In this document: piece by piece, positions 9,607-17,859 of the stretch | How positions within the stretch are numbered: position 1 is the stretch's first letter | Layout of the letters: the number at the start of each line of letters is the position of its first letter | Assembly: GCF_030690045.1 (NCBI RefSeq) | Contig: NZ_JAUYHK010000020.1 | Span: 1 to 64,000, forward strand | Origin: Thalassospira sp. | GTDB taxonomy: Bacteria; Pseudomonadota; Alphaproteobacteria; Rhodospirillales; Thalassospiraceae | DNA length: 64,000 nucleotides | Direction: 5' to 3' | Notes under the pieces: generated by a model | The model's database searches: none | Told to the model about the DNA's origin: nothing | Seen by the model: only the letters and a program-made list of their open reading frames with translations | Program-made: the position numbers and the translations under genes

Positions 9607-10946
9607 TGGCCGGTCTTCCGCGTCCTTCGGCCAGTACGGTTCTGTTGGGGATCGAGCGCAGTTTGCGTCATGCGCCCGACCTGACGGCATGGCGTTTTAC
9701 CGCCGTATCGGAACCCCGCCGCCTGATCCCCTATCAGCAGGCGGTTCTGGTGGAACGTTCGGGCACCCACCGGTTGCGGGTGGCGGCGGTATCGAATGTG
9801 GCGTCGATTGACCGTAATGCGCCTTATATCCTGTATGTCGAACGGATGTTGTCGGCCCTTGACAAGGCCGGTGGCCTGACAAAGGCAACGGGTCTGTCCC
9901 CGGCGAATATCCCTGAAAATCTTGTGCCGGAATGGTCCGAATTTTTGCCGGCCCATCTGTTCTGGCAACCGCTTGAGGCGATGGATGGAACGGCGCTTGG
10001 CGGGCTGGTTCTGATGCGGGCCGAACCGTGGCAGGATGCGGAACCGGTTTTGCTGGATCAACTGGCCGATGCGATGGGGCATGCCTGGCAGGCCTTGCGG
10101 AAAACGCGGCGCAACACCCCCAAAAAACCGGTGATCAAACGCGGGATGGTCGCCGGGGGGGCGGTGGCGTTGCTGGCGGCACTGTTTGTTCCGGTGCCGC
10201 AAAGTGTGATTGCCCCGGCCGATGTGATCCCGCGCGATGCCTTGCCGGTATCGGCCCCGATCCGGGGGGTGATCCATGATATTCATGTCCGGCCCAATGC
10301 CGAAGTCCGGCAGGGGGATGTGCTGTTTTCCTTTGAAGATGCCGAATTGCGCGCCAATCATCAGGTTGCGATGCGGGCGGTGGACGAAGCCGGGGCCGAA
10401 TTGCGCCGGGTATCGCAACAGGCGTTTGGCGATGCCAAGGGCCGGGCCGAAATTGCCCTGATGCAGGCGCGGCTGGCGATGCGCGAAGAACAGGCGGCGT
10501 ATAGCAATTATCAATTGTCGCAGGTGCAGGTCATCGCCCCGCAAGACGGCATTGCGATTTTCAGCGATCCCAATCGCTGGCGCGGGCGGCCTGTTTCGGT
10601 GGGCGAACAGGTGATGCTGGTCGCCCGGCCCCAGAATGCCGAAATTGCCATTTTCATCCCGGTATCGGATGCCATCAATCTGCGTCCGGGGGCCGATGTG
10701 CGGCTGTTTCTGGATGTCGATCCGTTGCGGTCCTTTCCGGCGGTTCTGGAACTGTCATCCTATCAGCCGATGGAAAGTGCCGAGGGGGTTCTGGCCTATC
10801 GGGCGGTGGCGCGGTTTGAGGACCAGGAAAACCCGCCGCGGATCGGCCTGAAAGGGTCGGCGCGGATATCGGGGGATGCGGTGCCGCTGGCGCTGTTTTT
10901 GTTCCGGCGTCCGTTGTCGGCATTGCGCCAGATGATCGGGATGTAG
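9603..10946 (+). CDS. HlyD-type adaptor with N-terminal GAF-like domain
   Basis: About 447 residues. The first ~170 residues look like a GAF-type fold without clear ligand residues (IERSLRHAPDL, then AVLVERSGTHRLRVAAVSNV, later LGGLVLMRAEPW). A single membrane segment follows (GAVALLAALFVPVPQSV, about 185-200). A HlyD-type periplasmic part comes next, with lipoyl halves around APIRGVIHDIHV and APQDGIAIFS. Start is GTG 9603 or ATG 9606; both overlap the previous stop. The next gene starts one base after its stop. The cytoplasmic GAF-like domain is unusual for an adaptor and suggests a signal or protein contact inside the cell. The GAF assignment is tentative; the adaptor assignment is firm. 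Confidence 0.75.
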   Translation: MMAGLPRPSASTVLLGIERSLRHAPDLTAWRFTAVSEPRRLIPYQQAVLVERSGTHRLRVAAVSNVASIDRNAPYILYVERMLSALDKAGGLTKATGLSPANIPENLVPEWSEFLPAHLFWQPLEAMDGTALGGLVLMRAEPWQDAEPVLLDQLADAMGHAWQALRKTRRNTPKKPVIKRGMVAGGAVALLAALFVPVPQSVIAPADVIPRDALPVSAPIRGVIHDIHVRPNAEVRQGDVLFSFEDAELRANHQVAMRAVDEAGAELRRVSQQAFGDAKGRAEIALMQARLAMREEQAAYSNYQLSQVQVIAPQDGIAIFSDPNRWRGRPVSVGEQVMLVARPQNAEIAIFIPVSDAINLRPGADVRLFLDVDPLRSFPAVLELSSYQPMESAEGVLAYRAVARFEDQENPPRIGLKGSARISGDAVPLALFLFRRPLSALRQMIGM

Positions 10947-10947
10947 C

Positions 10948-13143
10948 ATGGCCGGTCCGGCGCAAACCGCACAAGCGGCCCAATCTGGCGGGGATGATCC
11001 GGATTTGCCGCCGCTGCGCGATGATTTGCGGCTTTTGCCCGCCGAACATGATGAATATGGTTCGCCGTGCTGGACCATTCATGATCCGGTGCGCAACCGT
11101 TATTACCGGATCGGCTATTCGGCATTCGAGCTTTTGCGCCGCTGGCCGGTGGGCAAGGTGTCGGCCCTGCTGGCAAAAATCCGGGCTGAAACCATCCTGA
11201 TGCCGGACCGCGAACAGGTTCTGGGCCTGATCAAATTTCTGCATGGCAATGGATTGTTGCGCCGCCAGGGCGAAGACGCCATTGCCGAATTTTCCCGGAT
11301 CACACAGGCCGGAAAGCCGCCCTTTCTGAAATGGCTGGTGCATAATTACCTGTTTGTCCGGGTGCCGTTGATCCGGCCGGACCGGGTGTTGCGTGCGACA
11401 CAGGGCATTGCCGATTTTGTCGCCTCGCGGCCGATACAGATGGCCATTCTGGTGTTGGGGATTGCGGGCATTTTCATGACCCTGCGCCAATGGGACAGGT
11501 TTTTGTCCACCTTTATGGGCTTTGCCAACTGGCAGGGCATGATCTGGATGGCGGTGACGCTGGTGGTGACCAAAATCCTGCATGAACTGGGCCATGCCTA
11601 TACGGCGACGCGGTATGGTTGCCGGGTGCCCAGCATGGGGGTGGCGTTTCTGGTCATGTATCCGGTGCTCTATACCGATACATCGGATGCGTGGCGATTG
11701 ACCCGGCGGGATCAGCGATTGCGGATTGCGGCGGCGGGTATCCGGGTTGAACTTTCGCTGGCGTTGCTGGCGACGTTTTTCTGGCATCTGGTGCCGCCCG
11801 GACCGGTGCAAAGCACGTTGTTCTTGCTGGCCAGTGCCACCTGGATCACGACTCTTCTGATCAATCTCAGCCCGTTTTTGCGGTTTGACGGTTATTATTT
11901 GCTGTCGGATTATCTTCGGGTGCCCAATCTGCAAGATCGCGCCTTTGCGATGGCGCGCTGGTATTTGCGGGAAAAACTGTTCGGGTTGGGCGCGGCCCCG
12001 CCCGAACCGATGGCACGGCCGCGTCGGCGATTGCTGGTGATTTTTGCCGTTTCCGTCTGGATTTACCGGTTTTTCCTGTTTCTGGGCATTGCCGTGCTGG
12101 TTTATCACCTGTTTTTCAAGGTGCTGGGCATTATCCTGTTTGTCATTGAAATCCTGTGGTTCATTGTGTTGCCCGTGGTGAAAGAAATGAAAATCTGGTG
12201 GCAGGAACGCCGCCATGCCCGCATGACCCCTTTGGGCGTGGCGGTTGCCCTTTTGGTCGTGATGATGACGGCGTTGCTATTTGTGCCGTGGCGGGCCTCG
12301 GTCGAGGCGGCGGCCGTCATGCAGGCCAGTGCCGCGGCCGACATCCTCAGCCCCGCCGAAGGCCGGATTGCAGACATTCTGGTTGGCGAGGGGGACAGGG
12401 TGGAGGCCGGGCAGGTGTTACTGACCCTGCATGCGCCGGAACTGAGTGCGCGGATTGCGGTTCAGAGACTGGAACTGGAAGAAGCGCGGATTTTGCTGGC
12501 GCAGGCGCAAAGCAGCCGCGAGGCCGCGCAACACCATGTGATCGCCACGCGCCTGCAAGAAGTTTTACGGTTTGAAGCCGGGCTTTCGCTGTTGCAAATC
12601 CGGCAGGAACAGCTTGTTTTACGGGCGCCGATTGCCGGGACGGTGCGCGATATGGGCGATCATGTGCGGCCCGACAATTGGCTGGGCGAAAAAGTGCCGC
12701 TGTTGCGGGTGATCGAGGACCGGGAACCGCGCCGCGTTTTGGGATATGTTTCCCAGCGCGACATTGCGCGCCTTGGCCCTTGGGCAACGGCATGGTTTTA
12801 TCCCGATCAGATTACCTTGCCCGCAATGGAAGTTCATCTGAACAGCATTGACAGCTTTAGCGCCCCGATCCTCGAAGAAGCATCCCTTGCCGCCTCGCAT
12901 GGCGGGCCGATTGCCGCGCGTCTTAACGAACAGGGCGTTATGGTGCCGCTGGATGCTGTGTTCAGGGTATCGGGGGGTGTTGATGATCCGGGTTCTGTTG
13001 ATCGGGGCGATAATCGGGGAAAAAGCGATCCGGTTTATATGATGCTGCGCGGCACCTTGGAAATTGATGCGCCACCGGTCAGTTTTGCCCGCCGGTTATA
13101 CGAAACCATCACGAGCGTTTTTATCCGCGAGATGAATTTTTAG
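10948..13143 (+). CDS. M50 site-2-protease-like membrane protein fused to HlyD domain
   Basis: About 731 residues, in order. A PqqD-like winged-helix segment lies at about 25-115 (core [17 protein letters not shown]). Next is a multi-spanning membrane region holding the zinc-protease motif HELGH at about 212-216, with a second ligand motif [12 protein letters not shown] whose Asp is near 314. More membrane helices run to about 445, followed by a HlyD-like periplasmic part (about 455-620, with [12 protein letters not shown] and [12 protein letters not shown]). The layout matches YydH-like 'putative peptide zinc metalloprotease' proteins. The active-site residues are intact, so proteolysis is plausible. 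As last gene of the set it probably forms the inner-membrane hub. Substrate and cleavage are inferred. Confidence 0.83.
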   Translation: MAGPAQTAQAAQSGGDDPDLPPLRDDLRLLPAEHDEYGSPCWTIHDPVRNRYYRIGYSAFELLRRWPVGKVSALLAKIRAETILMPDREQVLGLIKFLHGNGLLRRQGEDAIAEFSRITQAGKPPFLKWLVHNYLFVRVPLIRPDRVLRATQGIADFVASRPIQMAILVLGIAGIFMTLRQWDRFLSTFMGFANWQGMIWMAVTLVVTKILHELGHAYTATRYGCRVPSMGVAFLVMYPVLYTDTSDAWRLTRRDQRLRIAAAGIRVELSLALLATFFWHLVPPGPVQSTLFLLASATWITTLLINLSPFLRFDGYYLLSDYLRVPNLQDRAFAMARWYLREKLFGLGAAPPEPMARPRRRLLVIFAVSVWIYRFFLFLGIAVLVYHLFFKVLGIILFVIEILWFIVLPVVKEMKIWWQERRHARMTPLGVAVALLVVMMTALLFVPWRASVEAAAVMQASAAADILSPAEGRIADILVGEGDRVEAGQVLLTLHAPELSARIAVQRLELEEARILLAQAQSSREAAQHHVIATRLQEVLRFEAGLSLLQIRQEQLVLRAPIAGTVRDMGDHVRPDNWLGEKVPLLRVIEDREPRRVLGYVSQRDIARLGPWATAWFYPDQITLPAMEVHLNSIDSFSAPILEEASLAASHGGPIAARLNEQGVMVPLDAVFRVSGGVDDPGSVDRGDNRGKSDPVYMMLRGTLEIDAPPVSFARRLYETITSVFIREMNF

Positions 13144-13204
13144 GGTGGGAAGTCGGGGGAAATGTTTACTGAAATCCCAAGGCGTTGGATATATTGAACA
13201 TTTA

Positions 13205-13565
13205 ATATAAAACACCCCGCCGCCCCGGCTTTCTTGATGGCTTGTCGGACACCCGCGACCTTGTGGGCAGGCAGCTTGTCGATGATCACGATATCGCCCT
13301 TATGCAGTTCCGGCACCAGAACCTGTTCGACATAGGCCAGGAAGGCAAGGCCGTTCATGGTGCCATCGAGCACCATGGGAGCTACCATGCCACCGAGCCG
13401 CAAACCAGCGGTGAAGCTGGTCGTCTTCCAATGGCCATGGGGGGTATGCTGGCCCGGCAGCGTTCTCCCTTGGGCGACCGGCTATAGAGCCGCGCGAGGC
13501 ACCGGTCTCGTCAATGAAGATCAGCCGTTTTGGGTCGAGGTCCCTTTTTTGGAATGCTTTAACTG
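13205..13565 (-). pseudogene. IS630-type transposase relic
   Basis: On the minus strand the frame with KRLIFIDETGA (near 13,540) and the separate frame with [22 protein letters not shown] and [13 protein letters not shown] together make the DDE core of an IS630-family transposase. They are interrupted by frame changes around 13,400-13,500. The expected C-terminus is missing; the readable similarity stops near 13,205, and the open frame runs on to 13,140 without meaning. This is a truncated, inactive remnant between the export locus and the toxin-antitoxin pair. Confidence 0.75.
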
Positions 13566-13603
13566 TTTACGTGATCTGCGCCCGAACCGGATAGAAGTCG
13601 GGT

Positions 13604-14281
13604 TTACAGCTCTTCGACAAATACTTTGCCTTCGCGGCCGAGCTTCACGCGAAAGTGTCTCGCCTGAAGGACATTGTTGACTTGAGATGGCCGATAGCTG
13701 ACCCAATTTTCTCCATCGGGATCTCGAACACTGCGATAGGCGATCCCGTGCCAGTCTGAAGCGCGAACGGCTTCCCCAAACGTTTGGGTTGTTGGGTAAC
13801 AGGCGACGTCCGGGTTGTGCAGATCATCATGGTCGTCGCGAATATCGACAAAGTTACCATCGAGCTTGGCGGTATATTCACGATATTCCTGTGTGATGCT
13901 TTCCAATTCGCTGAGTGACAGTTCGCGCCGCAAACCATTGGTTACTTCAGTCATTGCGGTCTGGATGGTGCTTGAAGCGTACCACGCGCCCAGATACGGA
14001 CTGGAAAAGCGAAGTCCATTGGGTGAGCTATGCAAGAAGGCGGCGAGCACAACAGACGCATTCGGTCGACCGAACACCAGTTCTTCAGCTGGAAGACGTT
14101 TCAGGCGAGATTCCGATAGGCGGTCATTCGTCCAGCTTTCGAGTTCCAGGATAGCACGGGCATCCTCCGCAGTTTCCGCCATATCAAATGCGTCCAGCGG
14201 CGGAAATCGCGAAGGGATGATCCGGTGTGTTCTGTCGGGAGCAGTGGTGCCTTTGACATCGTCCAAATCGAACGCACTCAT
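13604..14281 (-). CDS. RES-domain toxin
   Basis: About 225 residues, starting at ATG 14281 (MSAFDLDD), which overlaps the antitoxin stop by 4 bp; an upstream open frame to 14359 lies inside the antitoxin. RES signatures are visible: an Arg-containing THRIIPSRFPP near the N-terminus, a GAWYAS segment with following helix, and the C-terminal block with DWHGIAYRSVR. RES toxins (for example MbcT-type) degrade or modify NAD+, stalling growth when freed from the partner. The pairing with an Xre/MbcA-type gene immediately upstream supports the call. The gene sits between IS relics, typical of mobile toxin-antitoxin cassettes. Confidence 0.85.
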   Translation of the reverse strand: MSAFDLDDVKGTTAPDRTHRIIPSRFPPLDAFDMAETAEDARAILELESWTNDRLSESRLKRLPAEELVFGRPNASVVLAAFLHSSPNGLRFSSPYLGAWYASSTIQTAMTEVTNGLRRELSLSELESITQEYREYTAKLDGNFVDIRDDHDDLHNPDVACYPTTQTFGEAVRASDWHGIAYRSVRDPDGENWVSYRPSQVNNVLQARHFRVKLGREGKVFVEEL

Positions 14282-14793
14282 GCCCAGACAATATCTCCTG
14301 CTGCCACAGGGGGCACGCCGCTTTCGACATCCGGCGCACCGTGCAATCCTCCTCTCCAACCATCAAGATAACGGCGGACGGTTGAAAGATCGTCGGGTTT
14401 ACCGTTGAGCATTACCTCCAACGGTGATTGACCGGCAAAAGGCAGCCCATTGTGTTTGCCTTTAAGCCAAGTCATTGCTTCCCCCTTCTGAATGAACAGG
14501 ATGGCCAGCGATTTGTGAATTCCAAGGATGTTGGAAATACGCAACAAAGTGTCCAGGCTCAGTGTGATCTTCTCGCCCTTTGCAGCTTTAGAAAGCCAGC
14601 CATAGAAGGTTGACCGGCTCGGCTCACCAAGTAGCGTGCGTTGCTGAGTTTCATTCAAACCCCAACGTTCTGTGATCGCCTTGAAAGCCTTCAATCCGGG
14701 CGCGCTCACGTCGCGGCGATTTTTGTCTGTAATGATTTCCAGATCACCCGACGGAACACCACGCTCTGCTTCATGGGCATAAGCTACACGCAT
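14278..14793 (-). CDS. Xre/MbcA/ParS-type antitoxin
   Basis: About 171 residues. It has an N-terminal Xre-like helix-turn-helix region (LNETQQRTLLGEPSRSTFYGWL) and the C-terminal antitoxin domain with helices ending in GQSPLEVMLNGK. The family binds and shields the RES toxin active site and represses its own promoter. ATG 14793 is preceded by AAGGAG a few bases upstream. It overlaps the toxin by 4 bp, so both are translated from one message. Confidence 0.85.
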   Translation of the reverse strand: MRVAYAHEAERGVPSGDLEIITDKNRRDVSAPGLKAFKAITERWGLNETQQRTLLGEPSRSTFYGWLSKAAKGEKITLSLDTLLRISNILGIHKSLAILFIQKGEAMTWLKGKHNGLPFAGQSPLEVMLNGKPDDLSTVRRYLDGWRGGLHGAPDVESGVPPVAAGDIVWA

Positions 14794-14820
14794 GTCTATC
14801 TCCTTAACTGTCTACATGCG

Positions 14821-14849
14821 AGCATACTGTCCATATCTGGACTTGTCAA
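14821..14849 (-). promoter_or_regulatory. Toxin-antitoxin promoter with embedded operator
   Basis: Reading the minus strand, TTGACA (14849-14844) and TATGCT (14826-14821) are separated by exactly 17 bp, a near-consensus housekeeping promoter, 28 bp before the antitoxin start. The spacer contains the dyad GTCCAGATATGGAC (14829-14842), well placed for repression by the Xre antitoxin. Confidence 0.75.
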
Positions 14850-15194
14850 GATTCGTGCGTGCTATTTGCAATCGTAGAAGACTGTATGGTCAGACGAACC
14901 AGTATTAATTCTTCCGACATCTTTGTCCCTTATTTGATGGTGCAGATCTAGCCTGAATCGGCCTCGAAAGTGTTTACCGAGTGGTTCCCTGAGTCGGGAC
15001 CTTTTAGCCGAAACTATCCCAGAATTCTTCAATATAAAGATACATTTTTGACGCATGTATCTGGGAATCCTAGGGTTTGAACCCAATTGGAATGCTTGAA
15101 ATTGGGTTCAGACCCTAATTACGTCAGCGCTGATGGGCCGAGATGTAATGTCTGCGACAGATCCTTTTGGGACCACCAAACAGGGTCTTTCCGA
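14850..15194. other. Intergenic stretch with IS remnant
   Basis: No gene is supported. It is AT-richer than its surroundings. It contains a 43-bp solo IS5-type remnant (listed separately) and the 3' flank of the alcohol dehydrogenase gene. I found no clear terminator for the minus-strand operon that ends at 15195. Confidence 0.5.
15073..15115. mobile_element. Solo 43-bp remnant of IS5-family element (MITE-like)
   Basis: The first 32 bases match the left end of the element at 28613 with one mismatch (GGGTTTGAACCCAATTGG here). The last 15 bases match its right end with two mismatches (ATTGGGTTCAGACCC). The two ends are fused with no interior and are flanked by TA on both sides, as is the longer copy. 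It is an internally deleted derivative or a tiny non-autonomous element, not a simple terminator. Confidence 0.8.
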
Positions 15195-16349
15195 TTAATA
15201 GACTACGCGGTAGATGGCCTCAATGTCGCTTGCGGTCATGTCGCGGGGGTTGCTTTCGATGAGGCGATAGATCTTGGTAAAGACTTCCTCGGCCATTTCG
15301 GGCAGGGAATCTTCGGTGACGCCAAGATCACGCAACCTTGTTTCAAGGCCGCTTGCCGGGACCATTTCTTCGATCCGTTTGACGAAGGCTTCGGCGGCTT
15401 CTTCATCTGTTGCGAAATCTGCATTATCGATCATACACGGTGCAAGTTCTGCATAGAGTTTACCCGCCGCAGGCAGGTTAAAACGCAGAACCTGGGCCAT
15501 CACCAAGGCATTGGCATGGCCATGCGGGATATGGAAACGCGCGCCTAGCGGGTAAGCCAGGCCATGAATGGCGGCAACCGATGCATTGGCGAAAGCCATC
15601 CCGGCGATCAGGGACCCTTGCAGCATGGCGGAACGGGCATCTTTATCACCGGGGTTTTCAATCACCTTCATCAGGTTTTTGCCCAGCAGCGAAAGGGCCG
15701 TGACCGCCATACCATCGGCAATCGGGTTTTTGCGCGTGCGGCTGGTATAGCCCTCAATCGCATGGACCATCGCATCAAGGCCGGTCGCGGCAGTCACTTT
15801 TTGCGGTAGGCCATAGGTCAATTCCGCATCAAGAAGCGCGATATCGGGCATCAATTGTGGCGTATAGACAACCTGTTTGAGGTTATCCGGGTCGGTAATC
15901 ACTGATACCCATGTCACTTCAGACCCGGTTCCTGCCGTGGTCGGGATCTGGATCAGGGGAAGGCGATCCCCGGTTGCTTTGTCGATGCCGTAAATGTCCT
16001 CGATGGTCTGATCGCTATTTGCCAAAAGTGCGACAAGCTTGGCACTGTCAAGCGAACTGCCGCCGCCAAGACCAATGACGCCATCGGCGTTCCAGTCTTT
16101 CGCACCGTCAATTGCATGTTGCACGATATGCTGGGGCGGATCGGCGGCAACGTCGGAGAATACCTGTACAGCGATGCCAACAGCCTCAAGCGATTTCTGC
16201 GCCTGATCTGCAAAGCCAAGCGCGACGATGCCCGGATCGCAAATGATGCTGACGCGGCTTGCACCAAGTTCCTTCATCAGCGGTCCGGTCTTGGCGATCC
16301 CGCCCGCTTCACAAACAATGCGGGGGACACTTCGGAACATGAAACTCAT
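15195..16349 (-). CDS. Iron-containing alcohol dehydrogenase (4-hydroxybutyrate-type candidate)
   Basis: About 384 residues, group III NAD(P)-dependent dehydrogenase. Visible are the nucleotide motif GLGGGSSLDSAK and the conserved TTAGTGSEVT. Metal ligands lie in the blocks DAMVHAIEGY and HGLAYPLGARFHIPHGH. I start at ATG 16349 (MSFMFR); the longer frame to 16676 runs into the neighbouring gene. It is the last gene of the operon, 22 bp after the succinate-semialdehyde dehydrogenase gene. That partner suggests oxidation of 4-hydroxybutyrate or a related omega-hydroxy compound to the aldehyde. The exact substrate is inferred. Confidence 0.8.
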   Translation of the reverse strand: MSFMFRSVPRIVCEAGGIAKTGPLMKELGASRVSIICDPGIVALGFADQAQKSLEAVGIAVQVFSDVAADPPQHIVQHAIDGAKDWNADGVIGLGGGSSLDSAKLVALLANSDQTIEDIYGIDKATGDRLPLIQIPTTAGTGSEVTWVSVITDPDNLKQVVYTPQLMPDIALLDAELTYGLPQKVTAATGLDAMVHAIEGYTSRTRKNPIADGMAVTALSLLGKNLMKVIENPGDKDARSAMLQGSLIAGMAFANASVAAIHGLAYPLGARFHIPHGHANALVMAQVLRFNLPAAGKLYAELAPCMIDNADFATDEEAAEAFVKRIEEMVPASGLETRLRDLGVTEDSLPEMAEEVFTKIYRLIESNPRDMTASDIEAIYRVVY

Positions 16350-16371
16350 GGTGGGGCTCCTTGATCGCAGA

Positions 16372-17844
16372 TCAGTTGGCTTTCCCGGCAAGACCGCCGA
16401 GGCACATATATTTGATTTCAACAAAGTCATCGACGCCGTATTTCGATCCTTCACGGCCGATACCGGATTCTTTGACACCACCAAACGGAGCGGATTCAGT
16501 TGAAATGATCCCTTCGTTGATGCCGACAATGCCGTATTCCAATGCCTCGCCAACACGCCAGATACGGCCAATGTCACGGGCATAGAAATAGGCGGCCAGA
16601 CCAAACGGTGTGTCGTTGGCCATGCGGATGGCTTCTTCTTCGGTGCCAAACTTAAACAGTGGTGCGACCGGGCCAAAGATTTCCTCGGAGAACATCCGCA
16701 TGTCAGCCGTCACACCGGTCAGAATGGTCGGGGCAAAGAAATTACTGTTGGCTTGATGGCGTGTACCACCAAGTATGGCTGTCGCCCCCTTGGAAAGGGC
16801 ATCGGCCACCAGTGTTTCGACTTTTTCAATGGCCTTGCTATTGATCAGGGGGCCTTGGGTCACGCCTTCTTCCATGCCGTTGCCGACGCGCAGTTTTGCA
16901 ACGGCCTCGGCAAGTTTTCTGGCAAATTCATCGTAAACGCCGTCTTGCACCAGAATGCGATTGGCGCAGACACAAGTTTGACCTGCATTACGGTATTTTG
17001 AGGCGATGGCACCAGCGACGGCTTCGTCAAGATCAGCATCGTCAAAGACAATAAACGGTGCATTACCGCCAAGTTCCAGACTGACTTTTTTGACGGTTTC
17101 AGAGCATTGGCGCATCAAAAGTTTGCCAACCTGTGTCGATCCGGTGAAGGACAATTTGCGCACAATCGGATTGCCGGTCAGTTCATTGCCGATTTCAATC
17201 CCGTGCGATGCTGTGACAACATTGATCACGCCATCAGGGAACCCGGCACGTTTCGCCAATTCGGCCAAGGCCAATGCGGTTAACGGCGTATCTTCAGCCG
17301 GTTTGATCACAACCGTACAGCCCGCAGCCAGTGCAGGGGCGCATTTGCGTGTGATCATTGCCATGGGGAAGTTCCAAGGCGTGATTGCGGCAACAACGCC
17401 GATTGGCTGTTTGATGGTGATGATGCGTTTGTCCGCGCCATGCGAGGGGATGACATCGCCATAAATGCGTTTGCCTTCTTCGGCGAACCATTCAATGAAG
17501 GATGCGCCATATGCGACTTCGCCGGCGGCCTCGGCAAGTGGCTTACCCTGTTCGCGAGTCATCAAAAGGGCAAGGTCATCCTTGGCCGTCATGCAAAGGT
17601 CAAACCATTTACGTAAAACAGTTGCTCGGTCCTTGGCCGTGCGCGCACGCCATGCAGGAAGCGCGTTATTGGCACTTTCGATGGCCTGACGTGTTTCAGT
17701 TGCACCCATGTCTGGAACATTTGCAAGATGCTTGCCGGTGGCCGGATCAAGAACGGCAAAGATTTTACCAGATACCGCATCTGTCCATGCGCCGTTGATG
17801 TGGCCCTTTGTTTGCCAAAGGCCGGGATCGTTCAGGATAAGCAT
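16372..17844 (-). CDS. gabD: NAD(P)-dependent succinate-semialdehyde dehydrogenase family
   Basis: About 490 residues, the usual length for GabD-type aldehyde dehydrogenases. Key features are TPWNFPMAMITRKCAPALAA (substrate/cofactor cleft), VIKPAEDTP (cofactor), ELGGNAPFIVFDDADLDEAV with the general-base Glu, and NAGQTCVCANR with the catalytic Cys. It oxidises a semialdehyde to the acid, most likely succinate semialdehyde to succinate. Sandwiched between two iron alcohol dehydrogenases, it would complete an alcohol to aldehyde to acid route. Substrate range cannot be fixed from sequence. Confidence 0.82.
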   Translation of the reverse strand: MLILNDPGLWQTKGHINGAWTDAVSGKIFAVLDPATGKHLANVPDMGATETRQAIESANNALPAWRARTAKDRATVLRKWFDLCMTAKDDLALLMTREQGKPLAEAAGEVAYGASFIEWFAEEGKRIYGDVIPSHGADKRIITIKQPIGVVAAITPWNFPMAMITRKCAPALAAGCTVVIKPAEDTPLTALALAELAKRAGFPDGVINVVTASHGIEIGNELTGNPIVRKLSFTGSTQVGKLLMRQCSETVKKVSLELGGNAPFIVFDDADLDEAVAGAIASKYRNAGQTCVCANRILVQDGVYDEFARKLAEAVAKLRVGNGMEEGVTQGPLINSKAIEKVETLVADALSKGATAILGGTRHQANSNFFAPTILTGVTADMRMFSEEIFGPVAPLFKFGTEEEAIRMANDTPFGLAAYFYARDIGRIWRVGEALEYGIVGINEGIISTESAPFGGVKESGIGREGSKYGVDDFVEIKYMCLGGLAGKAN

Positions 17845-17859
17845 TGTGGGGCTCCGTCG

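Noticed and set aside
15073..15115. Palindrome considered as terminator for the dehydrogenase operon
   Set aside because: The palindrome is explained base for base by the two ends of the IS5-type element, with TA flanks, and has no U tract.
16350..16676. N-terminal extension of the iron alcohol dehydrogenase
   Set aside because: The extension overlaps the aldehyde dehydrogenase gene in another frame and lacks family residues; ATG 16349 gives the standard length.
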